Source: JANMEX01 sp043744175 | GTDB lineage: Bacteria; Pseudomonadota; Alphaproteobacteria; Rhizobiales; Rhizobiaceae | Direction: 5' to 3' | DNA length: 9,784 nt | Assembly (NCBI GenBank): GCA_043744175.1 | Contig: JAYTVD010000221.1 | Coordinates: 1 to 9,784, forward strand | Shown here: in pieces, positions 1-6,429 of the stretch | Numbering within the stretch: the stretch's first letter is position 1 | Layout: every line of letters starts with the position of its first letter | Position numbers and translations under genes: made by a program | Notes under the pieces: model-generated | Database searches by the model: none | Told to the model about the DNA's origin: nothing | The model's input: the letters and a program-made list of their open reading frames with translations, nothing else

Positions 1-23
1 TTCTAGTCTCACAGTACAAGATG

Positions 24-58
24 AAAAAAAGCCGGGCAGGAGACTGCCCGGCTTTTTT
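24..58. terminator. Bidirectional Rho-independent terminator
   Basis: A perfect 9-bp GC-rich stem (31-39 pairing with 44-52) has a four-base GAGA loop. It is flanked by an A-run on the left (24-30) and a T-run on the right (53-58), which extend the stem and let it work in both directions. No gene in the window ends into it, so it most likely terminates a plus-strand gene lying left of the window. It also insulates the gene that follows. Confidence 0.93.
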
Positions 59-109
59 ATTGTTACATATAAACCAATGTATAAATTCATAAATGCTAAA
101 ATGTAAAAC

Positions 110-138
110 TTGATTTAGTGATTTAATAGGTGGATAGT
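110..138 (+). promoter_or_regulatory. Possible sigma70-type promoter for the membrane protein gene
   Basis: TTGATT at 110-115 and GATAGT at 133-138 are separated by 17 bases. Each matches the consensus hexamer at four of six positions. The pair lies in an AT-rich stretch between the upstream terminator and the first gene, where a promoter is expected. Transcription would start near 145. AT-rich DNA gives such matches by chance, so this is only a candidate. Confidence 0.25.
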
Positions 139-187
139 TCGCCTACTAAACGTTTTGATTGAACGTTCGGGTCAAGGTGTCTGCATT

Positions 188-847
188 TTGGTAAGAACCA
201 GAAAACGACTAGAAGCTTATGGTTACCGTGACTTTTTCATGTTCGGTACCAAGTACAGAAATTATTGGATTTTTAGTCTGCTTTTATGCGTCGTGGCGGT
301 AGCCACAACCAATCACTGGCTTCTCAATCCAAACTTTCATCCCAGATTGATCCACATGCGCGGCTGCCACGGTAGGGGCTGCGGGTATGTCCTGCTTGTT
401 TATCTCGCGATTATGGGTTTCGTTGCATTGCCGGTGTGGCTAAAATTTCCAATTGCAATATTTTTGGGCATTGGCTGGTTCTCCGCTGCCATACTTAACA
501 TAATTCGGTCAGTTGACGGGAACCCCGATTTGGCAATCGGCCCTGAGGGCGTTTGCCTTCCGCGTCACTGGTCATATCTAAGGGTCAAGTGGAAGGACGT
601 GAAGCGTATTGAGAGCGTCGGGCAAACCACAAAGCACGGATCGGTTCAGGATATCTCAATAACCCTCTATGGGTTCGGCCCGACTGAAAGAACATTAAGG
701 TCTGTTGGACCGCTTGTGGATCCAGCTCTGTTGACCATCAAACAGTATTTTGGGTTCAGCCACGCCAATGTCCTTGCCGCAATTGCTGCCAATGCTCCCC
801 ACATCACTATCAAAGAGACTGTTGCTCCTAAAATAGCTCATTCGTAA
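188..847 (+). CDS. Uncharacterised membrane protein with possible PH-like C-terminal domain
   Basis: I do not recognise a named family. Numbered from the start given here, there are three hydrophobic segments at about residues 26-46, 67-84 and 88-107. A soluble C-terminal half follows, whose pattern (LAIGPEGV, then VKWKDVKRIE) resembles the first strands of bacterial PH-like domains of the STM3941 type. That would make it an inner-membrane protein with a cytoplasmic PH-like module, but the fold is inferred. Two cysteines four residues apart lie in the loop before the second membrane segment. The start is uncertain. The open frame reaches back to a TTG at 155 with no ribosome site, and the first ATG is at 239, also without one. 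I chose the TTG at 188 because AAGGTG sits 8 bases before it. GC is about 44% in two 60-base blocks I counted, below the genes that follow, which may mean it is an accessory gene. Confidence 0.7.
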   Translation: MVRTRKRLEAYGYRDFFMFGTKYRNYWIFSLLLCVVAVATTNHWLLNPNFHPRLIHMRGCHGRGCGYVLLVYLAIMGFVALPVWLKFPIAIFLGIGWFSAAILNIIRSVDGNPDLAIGPEGVCLPRHWSYLRVKWKDVKRIESVGQTTKHGSVQDISITLYGFGPTERTLRSVGPLVDPALLTIKQYFGFSHANVLAAIAANAPHITIKETVAPKIAHS

Positions 848-904
848 TTGGGGCTTGTTGGTAACGCAGGTTTATTATCAATCTAGATAAAACGAGAATT
901 ACCA

Positions 905-2317
905 ATGTCCGAACTCTTCGGCGCCACCGCCACAGAAATCGTCGCCCGTCTCAAATCCAGCGAAATCTCGCCGCTGGATTGTTTGGATGCGCTGGAGGCG
1001 CGAATTGGCGACGTTGATCGCCACGTCAACGCACTGCCAACTCTCTGCTTTGATCGCGCCCGCACCCATGCCCGTGCGCTGATTAAAAGACCAATCAGCG
1101 AGCGCGGTGTGTTGGCTGGTCTGCCAGTACCCATCAAAGATTTGACCAATGTCGCAGGCGTGCGCTCCACTCAGGGTTCGCCGATTTTCACTGATAATAT
1201 TCCAGAAACCTCAGACATTCTCGTCACCCATTTGGAAGCTTCTGGCGGCATCATTTATGCCATGTCCAACACGCCCGAGTTTGGCGCGGGAGGCAATACG
1301 TTCAACGAAGTGTTCGGCGCAACGCGCAATCCGTGGAACTTGTCGCGCTCCGCCGCTGGCTCCTCCGGCGGCGCGGCGGCGGCACTCGCCAGCGGCACAG
1401 CGTGGGTCGCGCATGGGTCCGACCTTGGCGGCTCGCTGCGCAATCCGGCAAGTTTCTGCGGCGTGGTGGGCATGAGGCCAAGCCCCGGCCGTGTGGCGGC
1501 TTCCGTTGGTGCAAAGATAGATAGCACGCTGGATGTCGAAGGCCCGATGGCCCGCAACGTCGAAGATTGCGCCCTGCTGTTCGATGCCATGATCGGCGAG
1601 GAACGCGGCGATCCGTTATCATTGCCGCGCGATGGCACATCTTATCTCAATGCCGCCCGCTCCGGCTGGAAGCCACGCCGTGTCGCTATCAGCAGAAATC
1701 TCGGTATCACGCCTGTGGACCCACAAGTCGCAGACATCGTCATGGCCGCCGCCCGCAAGCTAGAGGCCGAAGGCGTCATCGTCGAAGAGGCGCATCCGGA
1801 TTTGACCGAAGCTCTAGAGTGCTCGCAAGTGCTGCGCGCGCTCAATTATGCCGTTGGCATGAAAAGCCTTCTGGATACCCACCGCGCTATGCTGAAACCC
1901 GAAGTCATATGGAATATAGAGAAGGGCCTTGCCCTGACAGGCGCAGAAATCGCCAAGGCCGAAAGCCAGCGCGGCGCCATGTACCAGCGGGTAGGGCGCT
2001 TTTTCGAAACCTACGATCTGTTGCTGTGCCCCACCACCATCGTCCCGCCATTTCCCGTCGAGCAGCGCTATGTCGAGGAGTGCGATGGCACCAAATTTAA
2101 GTCTTATGTTGACTGGCTGCTGATTTGCTCGGCCATCACAATGGTAAGCTGCCCAGCCATCTCAATTCCCGCAGGCTTCACAAGCGAGCGCTTGCCCGTC
2201 GGCATTCAAATCATCGCCCCGCCGCGTGGCGAGGCGCAGCTTTTGGCTGGCGCGAAATTGCTGGAAGACGTGTTGGGGCTAGGCGCTATCACGCCGATCG
2301 ATCCACGCCATCCATAA
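905..2317 (+). CDS. Amidase signature family hydrolase
   Basis: A cytoplasmic amidohydrolase of the amidase signature family (GatA, FAAH, bacterial amidases), which cleaves carboxamide bonds with a Ser-cisSer-Lys triad. At 470 residues the length is typical and no signal peptide is seen. The triad is intact: Lys78 in VPIKD, cis-Ser153 in AGSSGGAAAA and the nucleophile Ser177 in DLGGSLRNPA. Spacings of 75 and 24 residues are the same as in FAAH. The C-terminal PVGIQIIAPP motif is the usual substrate-pocket end of the family. It is unlikely to be GatA, because gatC and gatB are not adjacent. The substrate cannot be deduced. The ATG at 905 follows a modest GAGAA ribosome site at 894-898. The gene stands 57 bases after the membrane protein and 93 before the VWA gene, with no terminator visible on either side. 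Confidence 0.93.
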   Translation: MSELFGATATEIVARLKSSEISPLDCLDALEARIGDVDRHVNALPTLCFDRARTHARALIKRPISERGVLAGLPVPIKDLTNVAGVRSTQGSPIFTDNIPETSDILVTHLEASGGIIYAMSNTPEFGAGGNTFNEVFGATRNPWNLSRSAAGSSGGAAAALASGTAWVAHGSDLGGSLRNPASFCGVVGMRPSPGRVAASVGAKIDSTLDVEGPMARNVEDCALLFDAMIGEERGDPLSLPRDGTSYLNAARSGWKPRRVAISRNLGITPVDPQVADIVMAAARKLEAEGVIVEEAHPDLTEALECSQVLRALNYAVGMKSLLDTHRAMLKPEVIWNIEKGLALTGAEIAKAESQRGAMYQRVGRFFETYDLLLCPTTIVPPFPVEQRYVEECDGTKFKSYVDWLLICSAITMVSCPAISIPAGFTSERLPVGIQIIAPPRGEAQLLAGAKLLEDVLGLGAITPIDPRHP

Positions 2318-2380
2318 TAGACATAATTGCCCACAATCCCGCCATTTTCCAAACCTTATTCAACCATTTTCACTTTCTAG

Positions 2381-2405
2381 CCTCCACCCAAATTCATTGT
2401 GGAGG
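2381..2405 (+). promoter_or_regulatory. Inverted repeat covering the ribosome binding site of the VWA gene
   Basis: CCTCCAC at 2381-2387 is perfectly complementary to GTGGAGG at 2399-2405, with an 11-base loop. The right arm contains the full Shine-Dalgarno GGAGG (2401-2405), which lies 5 bases before the ATG at 2411. In mRNA the stem would hide the ribosome binding site, as in translational on/off switches or RNA thermometers. The pairing is seen directly. Its regulatory role is inferred. Confidence 0.5.
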
Positions 2406-2410
2406 ATGAA

Positions 2411-3514
2411 ATGAAATTTACTTTGGCCATTGCCGCACTATCGCTCCTCTCGTCAGTTTCTACCGCCGCCTTGGCGGAAAGCCCGCACCAGCGCGTTGAG
2501 GTGGCTTTCGTCCTTGATACAACCGGCTCTATGGCAGACCTCATTGATGGCGCAAAAAAGAAGATTTGGTCGATTGCCTCGACAATAGTCGATACCAATC
2601 CCGAGGCCGACATTGCCATGGCGCTGGTGGCCTATCGCGATCGCGGCGATGATTACGTGGTGCAATCGGAACCACTATCTGAAGATATCCAAGGCCTCTA
2701 TGCCAAGCTCGTCAAGCTAGAGGCCGATGGCGGCGGCGATACGCCGGAGTCCGTCAATGAAGCACTGGATGAGGCAGTCGGCGGCCTACAATGGACTTCC
2801 GGCGATAATGTCAAACACATTGTGTTTTTGGTCGGCGATGCCCCGCCGCACATGGACTATGAGCAAGAACGGCAATATCCAAAAATTCTGCAACTGGCCG
2901 CTGATAAGCATATCATCGTTAATGCCGTTCAGGCTGGCGACATGGCAGAGACAACGCCAGTGTGGAAAGAGATCGCCCACTTTGGTCACGGTCGCTTCAT
3001 CGCCATTCCACAAAGCGGCGGGCAGGTGACAATTATCATCACACCCTATGATGATGAAGTTTTGCACGTGCAAAAAATGCTGGACGACTCAGTTGTCCCC
3101 TATGGAAACGAGTCTCGCAAACTAGACACCAACGCCCGTATGGCGGAGAAAGCGGCATCCTCCGACGCTGTCAAAATCGACAATTCCAAATATTATTCCA
3201 AGCGCACCATCACCAAAGAAGTCATCACCGGCGGCGGCGATTTGCTCGCAGATGTGCGCAACAACAAAGTCGATCTTGGCAAAATCAAAGACGACGAAAT
3301 GCCAACAGAACTCAAAGCCAAACCAAGCGCAGAGCGCCAAGTCTGGCTTGACGGCAGGCTGAAACAGCGAGCCGAGCTGGAAACAAAAATGGCAGCACTG
3401 ATTACCAAGCGCGATGCATTCGTTCTGGCCGAAGCTAAGAAATCAGAAGCGCCAAAAACGGAAGACTCCTTTGATAGCGCGGTTGAAGACACACTTCGTG
3501 CTCAGCTGAAGTAG
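2411..3514 (+). CDS. Secreted von Willebrand factor A domain protein
   Basis: A predicted exported VWA-domain protein of 367 residues. Residues 1-22 form a Sec signal peptide with an ALA cleavage site before ESPHQ, so the mature protein should be periplasmic. The VWA fold spans about residues 29-215. Its metal-ion-dependent adhesion site looks complete: D36-T-T-G-S40, T111 in GGGDTPES and D143 in LVGDAPPH. Such domains bind protein partners through a divalent metal. The rest (about 220-367) is highly charged, with a helical Lys/Glu-rich segment near ERQVWLDGRLKQR that may be coiled coil, and I cannot name it. The ATG at 2411 is chosen over an in-frame GTG at 2399 because that GTG overlaps the GGAGG ribosome site and would place extra acidic residues before the signal peptide. 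No MoxR ATPase or other usual VWA partner lies nearby, so the function is open. Confidence 0.88.
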   Translation: MKFTLAIAALSLLSSVSTAALAESPHQRVEVAFVLDTTGSMADLIDGAKKKIWSIASTIVDTNPEADIAMALVAYRDRGDDYVVQSEPLSEDIQGLYAKLVKLEADGGGDTPESVNEALDEAVGGLQWTSGDNVKHIVFLVGDAPPHMDYEQERQYPKILQLAADKHIIVNAVQAGDMAETTPVWKEIAHFGHGRFIAIPQSGGQVTIIITPYDDEVLHVQKMLDDSVVPYGNESRKLDTNARMAEKAASSDAVKIDNSKYYSKRTITKEVITGGGDLLADVRNNKVDLGKIKDDEMPTELKAKPSAERQVWLDGRLKQRAELETKMAALITKRDAFVLAEAKKSEAPKTEDSFDSAVEDTLRAQLK

Positions 3515-3605
3515 CCCGAACTTGCTTCGCTCCGGTTTCGGGCGGTTCCCGAACGTATTCCGTGCGCGTTCCGCATCATCTTCGGGCGGTTGGCGAGCGT
3601 TCGCC
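3514..3605. repeat. Dyad-symmetric intergenic element with four alternating arms
   Basis: CCCGAA at 3515-3520 and 3548-3553 alternates with TTCGGG at 3537-3542 and 3581-3586. The arms can pair as 1:2 plus 3:4, or as 2:3 (five-base loop) nested inside 1:4. The 11-mer TTCGGGCGGTT occurs twice, at 3537-3547 and 3581-3591. A further hairpin, GGCGA/TCGCC, lies at 3592-3605. The element lies between two convergent genes, starts on the last base of the VWA stop codon and ends 3 bases before the end of the GST gene. It has no T-run on either strand, so it is not a standard intrinsic terminator. It may be a REP-like palindromic unit or a processing/decay barrier. Confidence 0.55.
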
Positions 3606-3608
3606 GAC

Positions 3609-4208
3609 CTAATTCTGGTGCGGTAAATGCACCGCCAGCGCCGCATGGGTATCGCTAAATTTCTTTGCGTAGCGCTTCAATTTTGGATGGCCTTTTTCCC
3701 AGCCGGGAAAGCGCAAAGTGAGGTATCCAAGAGCCGCCGCCAGCGCAATATGCCCGCCATGAATCCGCGATGGCAGCTTCGGTGGGTTGGCCTCCAAATA
3801 GTCTAACGCATGGGTAACTTTACCCCATTGCTTGTCCAACCACCCTTGATATTGCATGGCTTCAGGCCGCTGGCGCTTCTCATACTGGTACGCCACGGCA
3901 CAGTCGTTAATGCCGTCAGCAATCGCCTCCATCCGCTCCGCCTCAAGGCGCTTGGCAGCGTTCTTCGGCAGCAATTTCCCGCCCGTTGCGCGGTTGATAT
4001 ACTGCAAAATCACCACGCTATCAAACACCGCACCATCGCTCTCGGTCAGCAAAACAGGTATCTTTCCCAATGGGTTAGCAGCAGACAGCTCGGCATTTGG
4101 CTTGGACGTATCGACCAAAACCCATTCGCACTCATAGCCGGCATGAACCGCCGCCATGCGCGCCTTGGCACTGTAAGGTGAGGGGGTTGTAAGTAAAAGT
4201 TTGGGCAT
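3609..4208 (-). CDS. Glutathione S-transferase family protein (YibF-like)
   Basis: A cytosolic GST-fold protein of 199 residues. The N-terminal thioredoxin-like domain (about 1-78) has the SPYSAKARM helix start with Ser10 as the likely glutathione-activating residue. It also has the NPLGKIPVL segment with cis-Pro51, and Asp63-Ser64 for the glutathione gamma-glutamyl group. The all-helical C-terminal domain covers about 88-190. Order and motifs resemble E. coli YibF (NPLGKVPVLV, DS). The reaction is unknown, and several relatives have little classical transferase activity. It starts 14 bases after the RNase T2 stop on the same strand, so it is probably the last gene of that operon. Its ribosome site is weak (GGA about 9 bases before ATG), which suggests translational coupling. 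The gene ends next to the symmetric element at 3514-3605. Confidence 0.9.
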   Translation of the reverse strand: MPKLLLTTPSPYSAKARMAAVHAGYECEWVLVDTSKPNAELSAANPLGKIPVLLTESDGAVFDSVVILQYINRATGGKLLPKNAAKRLEAERMEAIADGINDCAVAYQYEKRQRPEAMQYQGWLDKQWGKVTHALDYLEANPPKLPSRIHGGHIALAAALGYLTLRFPGWEKGHPKLKRYAKKFSDTHAALAVHLPHQN

Positions 4209-4222
4209 TTAAAAATCCAATT

Positions 4223-4987
4223 CTAGGGAGCGGGAATGGTCACAAGGTTGCTACGGCACGCATCGCGGTCCACCTCGGGGCAGGGATGAAATGCCAAGTC
4301 CTTCGTCAGGCAAATCCGCACTTCACTAAGATCGCCATGGCTGCAAGCCGTTGATATTTCACCGGAATTAAGCCCAGGGTTGGCGCGAATAAAGGCCGTT
4401 TCAATGACACTAGGTGTCAGCGAAAAATCGCGGATGGGATGCACAAACTGCGCCGGAATTTTCACCCGCGCCCGCGCCTGGTGCATCACTTCAAAATAGT
4501 CATCCACCGAAAGTCCCGAGCAGCCGCCATGCTTTTCCCACTCATGCCGCACCAGACCAGGAGATGGCGTTATGTCCGAAATCGAACGAATTTGTTCGCG
4601 GTTTGGATAGTCTTGGGCGTTGCAGCCCTCCGGATATCCGCGCTCATTTTGCGGCCACAGACCATGAACAATAAAGTCAAACGGCTTAGAAGTACGGCAC
4701 TGAGCAGGGTCGCTATCCGCCCCGTTAGCCAGACAAAATGACGGCGACCAGGACAGTGACAGCACGTAAAAATCAAACCCGCTGCCTTGCGGAATTGCGG
4801 CACCAACCACTGTCTTAGGTACTTCAGCTTGCGGTGCTGTAGGTGTGGCGGCTTGCGTTTCGGGTTTGGATGGCGCGGCGTTTGCAATCGGCGTTGGTGC
4901 CTGCACCTGCTGCTTGCCCTTATCGCCGCAACCCTGCATTAGCGCTAAACTAGCCGCTAACAGGCTGATTTTAATACATGATTTCAC
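4223..4987 (-). CDS. RNase T2 family lipoprotein
   Basis: An endoribonuclease of the T2/RNase I family, which cleaves RNA through 2',3'-cyclic phosphates. Of 254 residues, 1-20 look like a lipoprotein signal ending in LMQGC with Cys20 as the lipidated residue. A Pro/Ala/Gln-rich flexible linker (about 22-66) leads to the catalytic domain (70-254). Both active-site boxes are intact: FIVHGLWP with His108, and HEWEKHGGC with His148, Glu149, Lys152 and His153. Eight cysteines in the catalytic part suit a disulfide-rich exported enzyme. It should face the periplasm, anchored in a membrane, whereas E. coli RNase I is soluble. The start is a GTG at 4987. Only 6 bases separate it from the upstream gene's stop, and a GGTAAG just before it overlaps that stop, suggesting coupled translation. 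A role in scavenging external RNA for nucleotides is plausible but inferred. Confidence 0.93.
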   Translation of the reverse strand: MKSCIKISLLAASLALMQGCGDKGKQQVQAPTPIANAAPSKPETQAATPTAPQAEVPKTVVGAAIPQGSGFDFYVLSLSWSPSFCLANGADSDPAQCRTSKPFDFIVHGLWPQNERGYPEGCNAQDYPNREQIRSISDITPSPGLVRHEWEKHGGCSGLSVDDYFEVMHQARARVKIPAQFVHPIRDFSLTPSVIETAFIRANPGLNSGEISTACSHGDLSEVRICLTKDLAFHPCPEVDRDACRSNLVTIPAP

Positions 4988-4993
4988 TTGAAC

Positions 4994-5404
4994 TTACCGC
5001 GCCACGCGGCAGTAAGAGTTATAAACATTCCAACGATCAAACCCGCTCACGCAGAATTCTACATTATCGCCAATCGACGCTAACCCCATGCCGCCTTCGA
5101 TAAAATAGCGCACAGCATAGTGGTGACCGTTGGAAATATGAGCCGTCGCCATGCAATAGCGCCGCGCGATTGGCCATAGTTTGCGCTTCTCTTCAAAGCG
5201 GTGCTGATGCACCTTGGTGTAGGATTCAATTACCAAGTCATTGTGGTGCACTTCACGCGATTGATGATGAAATCGTGATGAAATCGTTGATAAAATTCCA
5301 GGAGAATCGCAGGCCGAAACATCGCTCGCCTGCGCCGCAGATAGCGGCAACACAATTGCCAAAGCCAGACCGGCCAAACCTAAAATCATATGTGCACTGC
5401 GCAT
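4994..5404 (-). CDS. Small secreted four-cysteine protein, conserved in alphaproteobacteria
   Basis: An uncharacterised 136-residue exported protein. Residues 1-27 form a Sec signal peptide with cleavage after AAQA, leaving about 109 residues. Four cysteines (32, 84, 118, 132) could form two disulfides. The C-terminal pattern of RRYC, then a DNVEFCVSGFDR core, then YCRVAR matches a family I have seen repeatedly in Rhizobiales genomes, with WGVEWCVVGLDR in relatives. No function is known to me. The protein is unusually rich in histidine, with pairs at 46-47, 53-54 and 94-95, so metal binding is possible. A good AAAGG ribosome site (minus strand, 5412-5416) lies 7 bases before the ATG. The gene follows rlmJ by 50 bases and precedes the RNase T2 gene by 6, so it is probably co-transcribed with the latter. 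An 11-base tandem repeat lies within the coding sequence. Confidence 0.82.
   Translation of the reverse strand: MRSAHMILGLAGLALAIVLPLSAAQASDVSACDSPGILSTISSRFHHQSREVHHNDLVIESYTKVHQHRFEEKRKLWPIARRYCMATAHISNGHHYAVRYFIEGGMGLASIGDNVEFCVSGFDRWNVYNSYCRVAR
5266..5287. repeat. Two tandem copies of an 11-base unit inside a coding sequence
   Basis: GATGAAATCGT occurs twice back to back on the plus strand, at 5266-5276 and 5277-5287. It lies in the early part of the minus-strand gene for the small secreted protein, coding for residues around STISSRFHH. Since 11 is not a multiple of three, gain or loss of one unit would shift the reading frame. Two copies may also be chance. Confidence 0.6.
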
Positions 5405-5454
5405 TTAAGTGCCTTTCAAAGGAAGATTCGTTGATATCAATGTCGCCGAGAAGA

Positions 5455-6330
5455 CTAGTCTTGGTCAAGCTGTTCCACAACTGTCTCACCAGCCAACCAT
5501 TCCACAGACCAATATGGGTTTTGATCTTGCTTCATTAAATCAACGAGCTTGGGAAATATCAACTTTAACTGGGCTTCCAGCGTATAGGGCGGATTAACAA
5601 TAATCATGCCAGTTCCCGCAAGGCCAGTCTCCGGCGACAGCGTGCGTACCACCAATTCAGCATTGAGAATTTTCCCAATGCCGCTGTCTTTCAATCTTTT
5701 ATGAAATGAATTCAGCTCTTTGCGGTCCTTTATCGGATACCACAGCGCGTAAATGCCGCCGGGCCAGCGGTTATGCGCTTTGATAAGCCCGTCCACCAGC
5801 CGGTCAAATTCGTCGCGCTCTTCAAACGGCGGATCAACCAGAACCATGCCGCGCTTTTCCTTCGGCGGTAGCTGCGCGCCAAGCGCCAGCCAGCCGTCGA
5901 GTTCGATAACGCGGGTCTGATAATCCCCGGCAAAGTGCCCGGAAAGTTTACGCGCGTCTTCAGGATGCAGTTCAATGGCCGTCAGCCTGTCTTGCTTGCG
6001 CAAAAGCATCCGCACCAGCTTTGGAGAGCCGGGATATTTCTTCAAACTTGTATCGCTGTTGACGCTGCGAACAATGTTAAGCCAAGGCGCAACAAGCGGC
6101 GAAACCTTCGGGCCCAAATCTGCGGCCAAAAGCTTCTCCGCGCCGCCGTGCCATTCGCCGGTTTTTTGCGCCTCGGTGCCGGTCAAATCATAAATGCCAA
6201 TGCCCGCATGTGTATCAATCACACGGAAGGCTTTGTCCTTTTGCTTCAAATACTCAACGATGCGTGTGACAATGATATGCTTTGCAACATCGGCAAAGTT
6301 TCCGGCATGGTAGGCGTGACGATAATTCAT
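5455..6330 (-). CDS. rlmJ: 23S rRNA (adenine-2030 N6)-methyltransferase
   Basis: RlmJ methylates N6 of A2030 in 23S rRNA using S-adenosylmethionine, a housekeeping rRNA modification made in the cytoplasm. The 291-residue protein matches E. coli RlmJ (280) in order and motifs. The N-terminal NYRHAYHAGNFADVAKH segment has Tyr3, His5 and Lys17, equivalent to Tyr4, His6 and Lys18 of the E. coli enzyme. A SAM-binding loop follows at 37-46 (RVIDTHAGIG). The catalytic motif IV is DPPFE at 166-170, and the family motif GTGMIIVNPPY lies at 239-249. The start is set by this conserved N-terminus. The nearest purine-rich sequence (GCGGGG) is unusually close to the ATG, so initiation may be weak. It is divergent from the transporter gene (99 bases between them) and lies 50 bases ahead of the secreted protein gene. 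Read-through into that gene is possible, since no terminator is visible. Confidence 0.95.
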   Translation of the reverse strand: MNYRHAYHAGNFADVAKHIIVTRIVEYLKQKDKAFRVIDTHAGIGIYDLTGTEAQKTGEWHGGAEKLLAADLGPKVSPLVAPWLNIVRSVNSDTSLKKYPGSPKLVRMLLRKQDRLTAIELHPEDARKLSGHFAGDYQTRVIELDGWLALGAQLPPKEKRGMVLVDPPFEERDEFDRLVDGLIKAHNRWPGGIYALWYPIKDRKELNSFHKRLKDSGIGKILNAELVVRTLSPETGLAGTGMIIVNPPYTLEAQLKLIFPKLVDLMKQDQNPYWSVEWLAGETVVEQLDQD

Positions 6331-6382
6331 GCCCCGCTTTTTTCACACCATTGGCTCCATCGCAAGGCTGGATTTCGCTCAA

Positions 6383-6412
6383 CTTAGGTGCAAAGCCTAG
6401 CCGACATATAAA
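6383..6412 (+). promoter_or_regulatory. Possible promoter of the EamA transporter gene
   Basis: TATAAA at 6407-6412 matches the -10 consensus at five of six positions, inside a short AT-rich run. The sequence at the matching -35 distance (CTTAGG/TTAGGT near 6383-6389) is a poor fit. Transcription would begin near 6420, only about 10 bases before the ATG at 6430, and no Shine-Dalgarno sequence is present. The mRNA may therefore be almost leaderless. Confidence 0.28.
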
Positions 6413-6429
6413 ATCACAATCGAGTCGTC

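Noticed and set aside
1149..2100. Open frames of 60-180 codons overlapping the amidase on both strands
   Set aside because: They lie within a complete amidase with an intact catalytic triad. Their compositions are rich in Arg, Ala and Pro as expected of shadow frames in GC-rich DNA, and they match no family I know.
2318..2380. Promoter ahead of the VWA gene
   Set aside because: TTGCCC near 2327 could be a -35 element, but no convincing -10 follows at the right distance.
2399..2410. In-frame GTG at 2399 as start of the VWA gene
   Set aside because: It overlaps the GGAGG ribosome site that serves the ATG at 2411, and it would put acidic residues ahead of a signal peptide that otherwise begins normally with MKF.
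3592..3605. Intrinsic terminator after the GST gene
   Set aside because: The GGCGA/TCGCC hairpin is short and has no run of T on either strand, so it is described as part of the symmetric element instead.
3609..5404. Toxin-antitoxin or immunity-type system from RNase T2 plus the small upstream protein
   Set aside because: The RNase has a lipoprotein signal and the partner a Sec signal. Neither has a toxin delivery domain, and no secretion or adaptor gene is nearby, so a plain envelope RNase is the simpler reading.
5412..5422. Hairpin over the ribosome site of the small secreted protein
   Set aside because: CCTTTCAAAGG is symmetric, but a real stem would have only four base pairs with a three-base loop, too weak to argue for regulation.
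5935..6387. 150-codon plus-strand open frame opposite rlmJ
   Set aside because: It is a shadow of the conserved N-terminal half of rlmJ and shows no domain of its own.
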